Shown: one piece after another, positions 1-6,939 of the stretch
Numbering within the stretch: position 1 is the first letter of the stretch
How the letters are laid out: each line of letters begins with the position of its first letter
NCBI GenBank assembly: GCA_002470695.1
Contig: DKNM01000113.1
Coordinates: 1-7,830 of the forward strand
DNA from: Candidatus Neomicrothrix sp. UBA7388
Lineage (GTDB): Bacteria > Actinomycetota > Acidimicrobiia > Acidimicrobiales > Poriferisodalaceae
DNA length: 7,830 nt
Direction of reading: 5' to 3'
The notes under the pieces: model-generated
What the model was told of the DNA's origin: nothing
Seen by the model: the letters and a program-made list of their open reading frames with translations, nothing else
Database searches by the model: none
Program-made: the position numbers and the translations under genes

Positions 1-720
1 TCCCAGCGCTCGGCGGCCGATGCCGGAGTGTGGCAGGGAATTGTCGGCACCCTGCAGATAGCGATTGCCACGACGGTTTTTGCGGTTCCAATTGGTGTTG
101 CAACTGCGATCTATCTCGTGGAATACGCTGACAACAACAGGTTTTCAAGGTTCGTTGAATTAAATGTCAGAAATCTTGCCGGTGTTCCATCCATTGTGTA
201 CGGGCTTCTTGGTCTGGCTGTGTTTGTTAAGTCGCTAAGCGGATTTACTCAAGGAAAAACAATTTTTGCAGGCGGAATGACGTTGGCAGCAATGGTTCTT
301 CCGATTGTGGTGATTACCTCTGTGGAGGCTTTGAAAGCTGTGCCTCAAGGTGTCCGAGAAGCGGCGTACGGAGTTGGTGCGACGAAGTGGGAGGTTGTCG
401 CAAGACAAGTGTTGCCTGCGTCGTTCTCGACGATTTTGACGGGCACAGTTCTTTCGCTAGCGAGGGCGCTGGGCGAAGCGGCCCCACTGATTTTGGTTGG
501 GGCAGCAACGGGCTTTATTAGCTTCGGCGATGCGAACTTCCTCGAAACCTTTACAGGGCCGTTTACAGCCTTGCCAGTCCTGATATTTAATTTCGCTCGA
601 CAGCCGGGCGAAGATTGGGCGGCAAACGCAGCGGCGGCGAGTGTTGTGATTCTTGTGCTGGTTTTGATGATTAATGGAACGGCGATTTATTTACGCAACA
701 GATTTGAGAAAAAGTGGTAA
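1..720 (+). CDS. pstA: PstA, phosphate ABC transporter permease (5' end missing)
   Basis: This is the C-terminal 239 residues of a PstA-type inner-membrane permease, which with PstC forms the channel of the high-affinity phosphate importer energised by PstB. The reading frame is open from base 1 (it begins [13 protein letters not shown]), so the true start lies upstream; the GTG at 28 is internal. PstA proteins are usually about 280-300 residues, so roughly 50 residues, including the first membrane helix, are missing. Hydrophobic segments lie near visible residues 11-37, 58-78, 90-112, 150-170 and 208-231. The EAA loop that contacts the ATPase is clear ([19 protein letters not shown], then VLPAS), followed by the typical [16 protein letters not shown]. 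The stop overlaps the proposed pstB start by 7 bases. pstC and pstS are expected just upstream, outside the window. Confidence 0.95.
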   Translation, partial: SQRSAADAGVWQGIVGTLQIAIATTVFAVPIGVATAIYLVEYADNNRFSRFVELNVRNLAGVPSIVYGLLGLAVFVKSLSGFTQGKTIFAGGMTLAAMVLPIVVITSVEALKAVPQGVREAAYGVGATKWEVVARQVLPASFSTILTGTVLSLARALGEAAPLILVGAATGFISFGDANFLETFTGPFTALPVLIFNFARQPGEDWAANAAAASVVILVLVLMINGTAIYLRNRFEKKW

Positions 721-1625
721 ACACGCACAACTCGGAAGAGACTCAAGCCAGAATGAAAGTCGAGGAAGAGTCGCCTCGCATTGATGTCGAAACAGCGGTG
801 CTATCGATGACTGAAGATCAAGTGGGCGAATCAGATGCCAAGAGCGCGAGCACTGTATTTGAGGTATCCAAGCTCAACGTTTTTTACGGCGATTTCTGCG
901 CTCTTCGGGACGTCAATCTTGACGTTACGCAATCAGAAGTCACCGCTTTCATCGGACCATCTGGCTGCGGGAAATCAACCTTTTTGAGGTGCTTCAACCG
1001 TATGAACGACTTGATCGAGACCGCGCGTGTTGAGGGTCAAGTCCGCTATCACGGTGTTGATCTTTATCAGAGTGAAGTTGATGCGGTTGAGGTTCGGCGA
1101 CGAATAGGAATGGTGTTCCAAAAGCCAAATCCTTTTCCGAAATCCATTTACGACAACATTGCGTTTGGCCCGCGAATCGCTGGCGCAAAGAAATCTGAAC
1201 TTGATGACATTGTTGAGCGCTCGCTTCAGAGAGCCGCCTTGTGGGACGAAGTGCGCGACCGTCTCTCTGATCCTGCCTACGGCTTGTCTGGAGGACAGCA
1301 ACAACGGCTTTGCATAGCGCGAGCCATTGCAGTGGAACCAGATGTCGTTTTGATGGATGAGCCCTGCTCGGCTCTCGACCCGATAGCTACTGCAAGAATC
1401 GAAGAACTAATTGCTGAACTAAAGACGGACTATACGATCGTCATTGTTACTCACAACATGCAACAGGCAGCACGAATAAGTGATCGAACGGCTTTCTTCT
1501 CGGTCCAAGTGACTGATGCTGGTCGGCGAACCGGTGAGCTTGTCGAACTTGGTGCCACCGAACATATCTTTACCAACCCGGATGATCCCCGCACAGAGGC
1601 TTATATCACCGGTCGTGTCGGCTAA
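714..1625 (+). CDS. pstB: PstB, phosphate ABC transporter ATP-binding protein
   Basis: This is the cytoplasmic ATPase of the Pst importer; it binds ATP as a dimer and drives phosphate uptake through PstA/PstC. All ABC landmarks are intact: Walker [10 protein letters not shown] (residues 81-89), Q-loop [14 protein letters not shown] typical of PstB, signature LSGGQQQR (191-198), Walker B VVLMDEP (211-217) with CSALDPIAT after it, and H-loop His247. The protein is 303 residues if it starts at GTG 714, against about 250-270 for the family. The first 48 residues or so are acidic, look disordered and lie outside the ABC fold, which begins at [13 protein letters not shown]. In-frame ATG codons at 753 and 807 would give more normal lengths. 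A GGAAGAG lies 12 bases before 753, while the sequence before 714 is only weakly SD-like, so the start is unresolved. Identity is secure, N-terminus is not. Confidence 0.95.
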   Translation: MVNTHNSEETQARMKVEEESPRIDVETAVLSMTEDQVGESDAKSASTVFEVSKLNVFYGDFCALRDVNLDVTQSEVTAFIGPSGCGKSTFLRCFNRMNDLIETARVEGQVRYHGVDLYQSEVDAVEVRRRIGMVFQKPNPFPKSIYDNIAFGPRIAGAKKSELDDIVERSLQRAALWDEVRDRLSDPAYGLSGGQQQRLCIARAIAVEPDVVLMDEPCSALDPIATARIEELIAELKTDYTIVIVTHNMQQAARISDRTAFFSVQVTDAGRRTGELVELGATEHIFTNPDDPRTEAYITGRVG

Positions 1626-1660
1626 TTCAGCTCTGTCGAGCCATCCTCTACGCTTTGAAT

Positions 1661-1666
1661 GAGGTG
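1661..1666 (+). promoter_or_regulatory. Ribosome binding site of phoU
   Basis: GAGGTG lies 4 bases before ATG 1671, the clearest Shine-Dalgarno site among these genes. It fixes the phoU start and allows PhoU to be translated independently of pstB, which ends 45 bases earlier. Confidence 0.75.
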
Positions 1667-1670
1667 TTAA

Positions 1671-2387
1671 ATGAGCAATACAGAAGAAACACGGACAGAG
1701 TTTCACCAACTCATGGATGAGGTTCGCGGTGATCTTGTCCGGATGTCAGGTTTAGTAACCGAGGGTATCTCTACTGTGACTCAAGCCCTGCTCGGTAACG
1801 ACATAGGTCTGGCGGATCAAATTTCGAGTGGTGACGATGAAATTGACCTGCTGAGTGTTGAGGCAGAAGAAAAGTGTGTGCGGATGCTGGCACTCCAACA
1901 ACCAGTAGCTGTCGACCTTCGAACTATCCTGACCGACCTTCGCATGATCTCCGAAATTGAGCGCTCAGGCGATCTGGTAGCAAATATCGCTAAAGGAATC
2001 GGCCGCCTCCAAGGAGTTGAACTCGACCCTCGTTTGCGAGGCCTTTTGGACAGAATGTCGGAACAAGCGCTGCGTCTAACAAGCCGCGCAATGGACTCTT
2101 ACCTCGATCGCGATGCGGGGCTCGCTAGCGCGCTAAGTGATTTAGATGACCGACTCGATGAATTGCATAACGATTTCATCGAAACAGTCTTCTCGTCGCG
2201 CAATGATCGCCTGATCACCACACAGCAAGCTGTGCAACTCGCCGTGATTGGCCGCTTCTACGAGCGGATAGGTGACCATGCTGTCAATGTGGGTGAACGA
2301 GTTCAGTACCTCGTCAACGGAGAGCTGCCGGAGCACAAGGGCGCGCAAAGAGCTCGAGCTCGAAGAGAGCAGGGCGATGTGTCGTGA
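1671..2387 (+). CDS. phoU: PhoU, phosphate signalling regulator
   Basis: PhoU is a soluble, helical, metal-binding protein at the membrane face that links the Pst transporter to the phosphate-sensing kinase and restrains starvation signalling when phosphate is plentiful. At 238 residues it is near family length (about 215-240). Both halves of the duplicated three-helix fold carry the family motif: ERSGDLVANIAKG at residues 97-109 and ERIGDHAVNVGERV at 198-211. The acidic residues of these motifs bind metal clusters in characterised PhoU proteins. The C-terminus is a charged tail rich in Arg and Glu. ATG 1671 is preceded by GAGGTG at a spacing of 4 bases, which supports this start. The end overlaps the kinase start by 4 bases (GTGA), suggesting translational coupling of regulator and sensor. 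Confidence 0.96.
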   Translation: MSNTEETRTEFHQLMDEVRGDLVRMSGLVTEGISTVTQALLGNDIGLADQISSGDDEIDLLSVEAEEKCVRMLALQQPVAVDLRTILTDLRMISEIERSGDLVANIAKGIGRLQGVELDPRLRGLLDRMSEQALRLTSRAMDSYLDRDAGLASALSDLDDRLDELHNDFIETVFSSRNDRLITTQQAVQLAVIGRFYERIGDHAVNVGERVQYLVNGELPEHKGAQRARARREQGDVS

Positions 2388-3541
2388 CTCTCGCGCTGGC
2401 GATATTACTTTTGTTACTAACAATTTCTTTCGTAATCGCCTTTTCACGACGCTCGAAGGCCCAGAGAGAACTAACCGCGCAACTTGATTACCTTAACGGT
2501 GCCTTTGAGTCACTCACGAATGACGCGACACTAGCCGTACTTGGATCAGAGCGGCTTCGACTGGCCTTGGATCAATTACGAGCAGGAGTTGTAATCGTGG
2601 ACTTGGCAGGCCAAGAAACGATCCGCAACCAAGTAGCTAAGCGGTACACCGATGCCCGGCACGCTGATTCGCTAGTAGAAGGTGCTCTCACAGAAGCGCT
2701 CGAGGTCACTTCTAGGGGTAACCCGGTGGACCAAACCGTTAATTTTTCTGGACCGCCGAGCAGGATGATTCAAGTTCGGGGCAGACCGCTATTACACGAA
2801 AACCAACAGATCGGGTCCGTAGCTATCGTTGACGATCAAACGGAAAGCGTCCGATTGGACCGGGTCCGACGTGACTTTGTCGCGAACTTGAGCCATGAGT
2901 TGAGAACGCCGATAGGCGCGATTGCCCTGCTTTGTGACACGTTGGCTGAGGAAGAAGATCCGACGGTCAGCAAACGTTTGATTGATCGCATCAGTTCTGA
3001 AACCACCCGCGTTGGAGAAATAATCAATGACCTGCTCGAATTAAGCAGAGTCGAACTCGACGGAGAGCCTCGAACTGACAAAGTAGATCCCCGGTCAGTT
3101 ATTTCTGCCGCAATCGATGAATATCATCCCGCTGCCGATGCGCGCAATATCGAGATTCTCTGGGACTTTCCCGCCCAATCTGTGCAACTAAAAGGAGATG
3201 CTGGACAACTGGTCCGCGCAGTAGGCAATTTGGTTGATAACGCAATCAAATACTCCGAGCCAGGGAGCAGCATTACAGTATCGGCAGTCATTAGGTCAGA
3301 CAGCGTTGATCTCAGCGTGCGGGACTCCGGAATGGGTATTCCAAGGGGAGAGTTTGATCGAATCTTTGAACGGTTCTATCGCGTCGATAAGGCGCGAAGT
3401 CGAGAAACCGGAGGAACAGGTCTTGGCTTAAGCATTGTTCGACATATAGCGGTTAATCACCGCGCGGAAATACTTGTTGAGTCCCGAGAAGGCGAGGGAT
3501 CGGTATTTACTCTTCGGATGCCGAAGGAAAGCACACAATGA
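2384..3541 (+). CDS. senX3: SenX3/PhoR-like phosphate sensor histidine kinase
   Basis: This membrane-anchored kinase autophosphorylates and passes phosphate to the response regulator encoded just after it. Order of parts in the 385 residues: one membrane helix (about 3-20), a basic, helical linker (21-60), a PAS-like region (about 66-156), the dimerisation/phosphoacceptor domain with the H-box FVANLSHELRTPIGA (His171), and the ATPase domain with N-box LVDNAIKYS (Asn286), G1 DSGMGIP (Asp314), an F-box-like FERFYR and G2 GGTGLGLS (343-350). All catalytic boxes are present. There is no periplasmic domain, so phosphate cannot be read directly from outside; PhoU/Pst is the likely input, as in SenX3 and PhoR. 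The H-box region closely resembles mycobacterial SenX3 as I remember it. The GTG start overlaps phoU by 4 bases and has AGGG 9 bases upstream. Confidence 0.94.
   Translation: MTLALAILLLLLTISFVIAFSRRSKAQRELTAQLDYLNGAFESLTNDATLAVLGSERLRLALDQLRAGVVIVDLAGQETIRNQVAKRYTDARHADSLVEGALTEALEVTSRGNPVDQTVNFSGPPSRMIQVRGRPLLHENQQIGSVAIVDDQTESVRLDRVRRDFVANLSHELRTPIGAIALLCDTLAEEEDPTVSKRLIDRISSETTRVGEIINDLLELSRVELDGEPRTDKVDPRSVISAAIDEYHPAADARNIEILWDFPAQSVQLKGDAGQLVRAVGNLVDNAIKYSEPGSSITVSAVIRSDSVDLSVRDSGMGIPRGEFDRIFERFYRVDKARSRETGGTGLGLSIVRHIAVNHRAEILVESREGEGSVFTLRMPKESTQ
3524..3530 (+). promoter_or_regulatory. Ribosome binding site of regX3, inside senX3
   Basis: AAGGAAA sits 7 bases before ATG 3538, within the last codons of the kinase gene. 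Together with the ATGA stop/start overlap it supports coupled translation of kinase and response regulator. Confidence 0.65.
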
Positions 3542-4239
3542 CTTCGATTTTGGTTGTAGATGATGAACCTGTTTTCATTGAAGCGTTAACAATTAGCCTC
3601 GAGAGAGAAGGTTTCGGTGTCATAGCCGCTGCCGATGGACCTGCGGCCCTGAAAGCGATCTCAGAAAAAGACCCTGATCTTATTTTGCTTGACGTAATGC
3701 TCCCCGGAATGTCGGGCATCGATGTTTGTCGCGAAATCAGGAAAAGTTCTTCCGTGCCGGTGATTATGGTCACAGCGAAAGGTGAGGAAATCGATGCAGT
3801 AGTCGGATTAGAAGTAGGTGCTGATGACTACATCACAAAGCCCTATCGATTGCGTGAGCTCATTGCGAGAATTCGAGCCATACTTCGGCGCAGCGAGAAC
3901 TCACCTAAGGAGGACGAAACTACCTCGAATCCGGAAGTGCTTGTCGAGGGTGCGGTGCGGCTGGACCTAGAGCGACACGAACTAAGTGTCGATGGCGAAC
4001 TGGTTTCCTTGGCGCTCCGTGAGTTCGAACTTTTGTCCTACCTAATGGAAAACTCAGGCAGGGTGGTCACCCGTGAAAGCCTGATGCAAAATGTTTGGGG
4101 TTGGGACTACATAGGCGACACGAAGACTATTGATGTTCACGTGAAGCGACTGAGGTCTAAAATTGAAAGCGACCCATCAGCTCCGCTGCGCATCTCTACT
4201 ATTCGGGGAGTCGGTTACCGCTATGAAAGAAGTGGGTGA
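3538..4239 (+). CDS. regX3: RegX3/PhoB-like response regulator
   Basis: This is an OmpR/PhoB-family transcription factor of 233 residues, the full family length, and the likely partner of the kinase before it. The receiver domain (about 2-118) shows the acidic pair D8-D9, phospho-acceptor Asp52 in LILLDVMLPGMSG, Thr79 in VIMVTAKG, Tyr98 and Lys101 in DDYITKPY. The winged-helix DNA-binding domain (about 135-230) includes LREFELLSYLMENSGRVVTR, the recognition-helix region TKTIDVHVKRLRSKIE and the terminal RISTIRGVGYRYE. The start MTSILVVDDE and the receiver sequence are very like M. tuberculosis RegX3. The ATG overlaps the kinase stop (ATGA), with AAGGAAA 7 bases before it. In relatives it activates pst and other phosphate-starvation genes. 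Its binding sites cannot be placed here because the operon promoter is outside the window. Confidence 0.95.
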   Translation: MTSILVVDDEPVFIEALTISLEREGFGVIAAADGPAALKAISEKDPDLILLDVMLPGMSGIDVCREIRKSSSVPVIMVTAKGEEIDAVVGLEVGADDYITKPYRLRELIARIRAILRRSENSPKEDETTSNPEVLVEGAVRLDLERHELSVDGELVSLALREFELLSYLMENSGRVVTRESLMQNVWGWDYIGDTKTIDVHVKRLRSKIESDPSAPLRISTIRGVGYRYERSG

Positions 4240-4277
4240 CTGCGAAGTTTTGCTTGGGTTGCATATTCTGTGCCTGT

Positions 4278-4282
4278 AAGGA
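4278..4282 (+). promoter_or_regulatory. Ribosome binding site that selects the TTG start of the MFS gene
   Basis: AAGGA lies 6 bases before TTG 4289. An ATG at 4282 overlaps this site but is in another frame and stops after 14 codons, so the site is best assigned to the TTG. Confidence 0.6.
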
Positions 4283-4288
4283 TGATTC

Positions 4289-5665
4289 TTGGATCAAAAT
4301 CCGCTTCCCCCAACGAACGAAGCTAATGGTTCAGACGCGCCCGAACCGGCAACACCTACAGCTACTCCTACTCAGCGCGTATCTCTAGGACCATTTGCTC
4401 GGCTGGCGCGCGTTCAGTTGGTGTCAGCTGCGGGAGATGCTCTCTTCACTATTGCGCTCGCTGGCTCGCTTTTTTTCAATCTCGACCCTGCCGCAGCCAG
4501 ACCCAAAGTAGCTCTCTATCTCATGCTTACGATTGCACCGTTTGCAGTAGTCGGACCACTAATAGGACCGCTCATAGACCGCTTACGTGGCGGCCGACGA
4601 GCGATGGTCATCGTCAGCGGAATGGGCAGAGCGATCCTTGCTCTCTTAATGATCCGACACTTGGATTCGTTGCTCTTGTTCCCAGAAGCTTTTGGAGCCC
4701 TGGTGCTCGGCAAGACGTACCACGTCGCCAAGAGCGCCATCGTTCCGGGGCTGGTTCGCGGCGACAACGATCTCGTTGAAGCTAACTCAAAGTTGGTTCT
4801 CCTCAGTGGCTTAGGCGGAGCGATGGCCGCTGGACCTGGGCTTCTCCTCAGCCTGATTGGTTCTCAGTGGGTGCTGGGAGCAGCAGTGATGCTCTTTGCC
4901 CTAATGGTGCCTCTAGGCGCTCGATTGCCGCGTACATCTATAGCTCGAGAACCGACCCCAAAAGACGAACGCGATGACTTGCGAAGCGCCGGCATCGTGC
5001 TAGCTGCTTCAGCAATGGCCATTCTCAGAGGCATGACCGGTTTCACTCTTTTTCTGGTTGCATTTTGGTTACGTAGAGAAGATGCCGCGACCGTATGGTT
5101 CGGTCTAATGGTCGCCGCCAGCGCAGCGGGAGCCTTCATCGGCGCGATCGGAGCTCCCTATCTTAGGAGGCTTGTTAGGGAGGAATATTTACTCGGAGGG
5201 GTACTTACTATCGCCTGCATAGTTGGTGTGTTTGCAGCCTTTCCCAGCAACCGGACTTCTGTCCTTGCCTTCGTAATGTCGGTTGGCTTTGCTGCGGGTC
5301 TTGGCAAGCTTTCCTTTGATGCCATAGTGCAACGCGACGCCCCCACGGTCAATCAAGGGCGTTCCTTCGCAAGGTTCGAAACACGATTCCAACTTTTCTG
5401 GGTCTTAGGAGCTCTGATACCAGTGATCGCCCCGAATGGCGTACTCCCCGTCAGGGCGGGCCTCATAGTTCTTGCCTTTTCAAGCGGCGTGGCAGCATTT
5501 CTGTATCTCGGAGGTCTAGTAGCGCTCTCACGAGGCAGAAGGACACCATCCAGAGTGATCGCGGAGCAAGTATGGACCCACAAACGACACCAGAGAATTA
5601 GCGAGCGACTGCCTCGGAAAATTCGAAAGCTTTTACCTGACCCAAGACAATCAAAATCGGATTAA
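4289..5665 (+). CDS. MFS-type membrane transporter, substrate unknown
   Basis: This is a 458-residue polytopic membrane protein with the layout of a major facilitator superfamily transporter. A Pro/Thr-rich cytoplasmic N-terminus (1-30, with PATPTATPTQ) is followed by about 12 hydrophobic segments between residues 44 and 412 and a very basic C-terminal tail (from about 413: SRGRRTPSR, KRHQR, RKIRK). The loop GPLIDRLRGGRR (93-104) matches the MFS motif A position between helices 2 and 3, and GDALFTIA in helix 1 is typical of this group. TTG 4289 is chosen because AAGGA lies 6 bases before it and no in-frame ATG or GTG gives a complete first helix. It follows regX3 by 49 bases on the same strand, so it could be read from the phosphate operon, but nothing in the sequence shows what it carries. 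MFS membership is fairly sure, function is not. Confidence 0.85.
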   Translation: MDQNPLPPTNEANGSDAPEPATPTATPTQRVSLGPFARLARVQLVSAAGDALFTIALAGSLFFNLDPAAARPKVALYLMLTIAPFAVVGPLIGPLIDRLRGGRRAMVIVSGMGRAILALLMIRHLDSLLLFPEAFGALVLGKTYHVAKSAIVPGLVRGDNDLVEANSKLVLLSGLGGAMAAGPGLLLSLIGSQWVLGAAVMLFALMVPLGARLPRTSIAREPTPKDERDDLRSAGIVLAASAMAILRGMTGFTLFLVAFWLRREDAATVWFGLMVAASAAGAFIGAIGAPYLRRLVREEYLLGGVLTIACIVGVFAAFPSNRTSVLAFVMSVGFAAGLGKLSFDAIVQRDAPTVNQGRSFARFETRFQLFWVLGALIPVIAPNGVLPVRAGLIVLAFSSGVAAFLYLGGLVALSRGRRTPSRVIAEQVWTHKRHQRISERLPRKIRKLLPDPRQSKSD

Positions 5666-6861
5666 TCAGAATCTAAATTTGGCAGATCGATGCGCGCTAG
5701 CCATAAGCCTGGTGCATCTAATTCATTGGGAGTCGGCAAGGCATCGCTCTCGGTCCACAGTCGAGATAAAGCCGATTCACCAGCGCGGTCAATTACGCCA
5801 GAAATAAACTCAGTGCCCCTCGTCAAAAGTTCAGGGGTAACTTCAACGCCCAAAAGCTTTTCAACAAAACGATCCCCGGGGCTTGCAGAAAATCGACGGC
5901 GCTTCGCCACCTCACTTAACGATTCGTACGACTCCAGCAACTGCCTTGACACCTTCTCCACTACGTAATCGACGTAACCCACAACTACGCCGAGAAGGGC
6001 GTTGAGGTCAGGGATTAGAGCGCTCTGTGCATCAGACCGAACAGCTCCAAGAAGGTTCTCTGGATCACTTAATGCGTTTTGTAACCTTGCTTGTAGTTCT
6101 GCTGGGTCACCACTCCCGATATCAAGATCCATGAAACGATTCTCAAGACCTTGCGGGCTGGTCTCGAAGCCATCGACATAACCATTAAGTAACCGGTCGA
6201 ATTCGTTTCGGACGTGAGTGACATTCATAACCGATTGAGTTGCTAACTCATTAATACATACCCAGAGCCACACATCGTCGCGGGGCAACGACCACTCGCT
6301 CGCAAACAGGTCAACATTGGCTATGACAACCAGAAGTTGTGCATTTGGCCTTGGAATAGGCAACTCATAGTTGCCGAAAGCTTTTGTGGCAAGATGCCCC
6401 GCTATTGACCCGGCACTCATAGCCATCATCATTGGGTTCATAGCCCTCATTAGGCCATCGAGCATCTGCATTTCCGGTTCCGTTACATCGGTGGATTCAG
6501 TGCCCTTGGCGAGACGTCCAGCAAGCCTCTCTAATAACGGTTGGTAAGCGTCCAGAGTCTTCGACGCCCATTCAGATCGCGTAGTAGCAGTTATGGAAAC
6601 TGCTTGGTCTGAAAAACCGGCCCCGAGAGATGTGATGTCGGCAACCCTGAGCTCGGCGACTCTTGCCAATTCGTTGAGCTTTACACGATCAAGGGGATCC
6701 ACATTGGGTTCGGCTTCCCCTTCGGTAGCAATCTGGTAAGCAAACTGGCGCGCAACATCCCAAGCAATCGGACCCCCGTGATTGAAAAGTTTGCCGAGAT
6801 CGCCGAAGAACGGCAGTCCACCGAATGGGTTATCTTCTTCAAAAGAATCATCGCTAGCCAC
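5662..6861 (-). CDS. Zincin_2 (DUF2342)-type protein with degenerate zinc site
   Basis: This is a 399-residue soluble protein of the actinobacterial Zincin_2/DUF2342 'zinc-dependent metalloprotease' group (the TIGR03624-like branch). It has the family N-terminus NPFGGLPFFGDLGKLF (11-26), then GPIAWDVARQFA and GEAEPNVDPLDRVKLNELARVAELRVAD, and the family C-terminus LSRLWTESDALPTPNEL. The region EWSLPRDDVWLWVCINELA (about 191-207) aligns with the stretch that carries HExxH in relatives, but here it reads N204-E205-L-A-T208, so both zinc-binding His are absent. A downstream motif I remember as EG(W/Y)xD reads V294-GYVD, so a likely third ligand is lost too. The reading frame is complete, so this is probably a folded, non-catalytic homologue, not a pseudogene. 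Start: GTG 6861, the only candidate after an in-frame stop, with no clear ribosome binding site. It is divergent from the epimerase-like gene. Confidence 0.85.
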   Translation of the reverse strand: MASDDSFEEDNPFGGLPFFGDLGKLFNHGGPIAWDVARQFAYQIATEGEAEPNVDPLDRVKLNELARVAELRVADITSLGAGFSDQAVSITATTRSEWASKTLDAYQPLLERLAGRLAKGTESTDVTEPEMQMLDGLMRAMNPMMMAMSAGSIAGHLATKAFGNYELPIPRPNAQLLVVIANVDLFASEWSLPRDDVWLWVCINELATQSVMNVTHVRNEFDRLLNGYVDGFETSPQGLENRFMDLDIGSGDPAELQARLQNALSDPENLLGAVRSDAQSALIPDLNALLGVVVGYVDYVVEKVSRQLLESYESLSEVAKRRRFSASPGDRFVEKLLGVEVTPELLTRGTEFISGVIDRAGESALSRLWTESDALPTPNELDAPGLWLARIDLPNLDSD

Positions 6862-6939
6862 GAATGCATGGTAGGCCGAGGACTGTGCCTCTTCACCTCA
6901 GTTAATGAAATAGAAATTACGAGAAACAGGGATTGACAA
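6862..6939. promoter_or_regulatory. Divergent intergenic spacer, presumed to hold both promoters
   Basis: These 78 bases separate the start codons of the Zincin_2-like gene (leftward) and the epimerase-like gene (rightward), so promoters for both probably lie here or slightly inside the genes. The middle is AT-rich (TTAATGAAATAGAAATTA near 6902-6919). I could not place a convincing -35/-10 pair on either strand. The role is inferred from gene arrangement only. Confidence 0.4.
6928..6931 (+). promoter_or_regulatory. Ribosome binding site of the epimerase-like gene
   Basis: AGGG lies 8 bases before GTG 6940, the first possible start after the in-frame TGA at 6934-6936. It is short, but well spaced and supports this start. 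Confidence 0.5.

Noticed and set aside
975..1304. 109-residue - strand frame inside pstB
   Set aside because: It is antisense to the conserved ABC core, which explains the sequence fully. No independent coding signal seen.
2272..2487. 71-residue + frame across the phoU/senX3 junction
   Set aside because: It is in a different frame from two well-supported genes and covers their conserved residues. Shadow frame.
4264..4269. TATTCT as a possible -10 promoter element before the MFS gene
   Set aside because: No reasonable -35 lies 16-18 bases upstream (the sequence there is TGCGAA), so a promoter is not supported.
4282..4326. Short ATG frame of 14 codons overlapping the MFS start
   Set aside because: Its ATG overlaps the ribosome binding site itself, and the peptide has no features. 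Best explained as a chance frame.
6890..6901. TTCACCTCAG, like one half of an actinobacterial PHO box, in the divergent spacer
   Set aside because: The next 11-base unit does not repeat the motif, and similar GTTCACC strings occur by chance inside the epimerase-like gene (7267, 7447). No support for RegX3 control from this alone.
6933..6938. Perfect TTGACA -35 hexamer just before the epimerase-like start
   Set aside because: Its -10 would fall inside the coding region near 6956, where no TATAAT-like sequence exists, and it sits between the ribosome binding site and the start codon. Probably chance.
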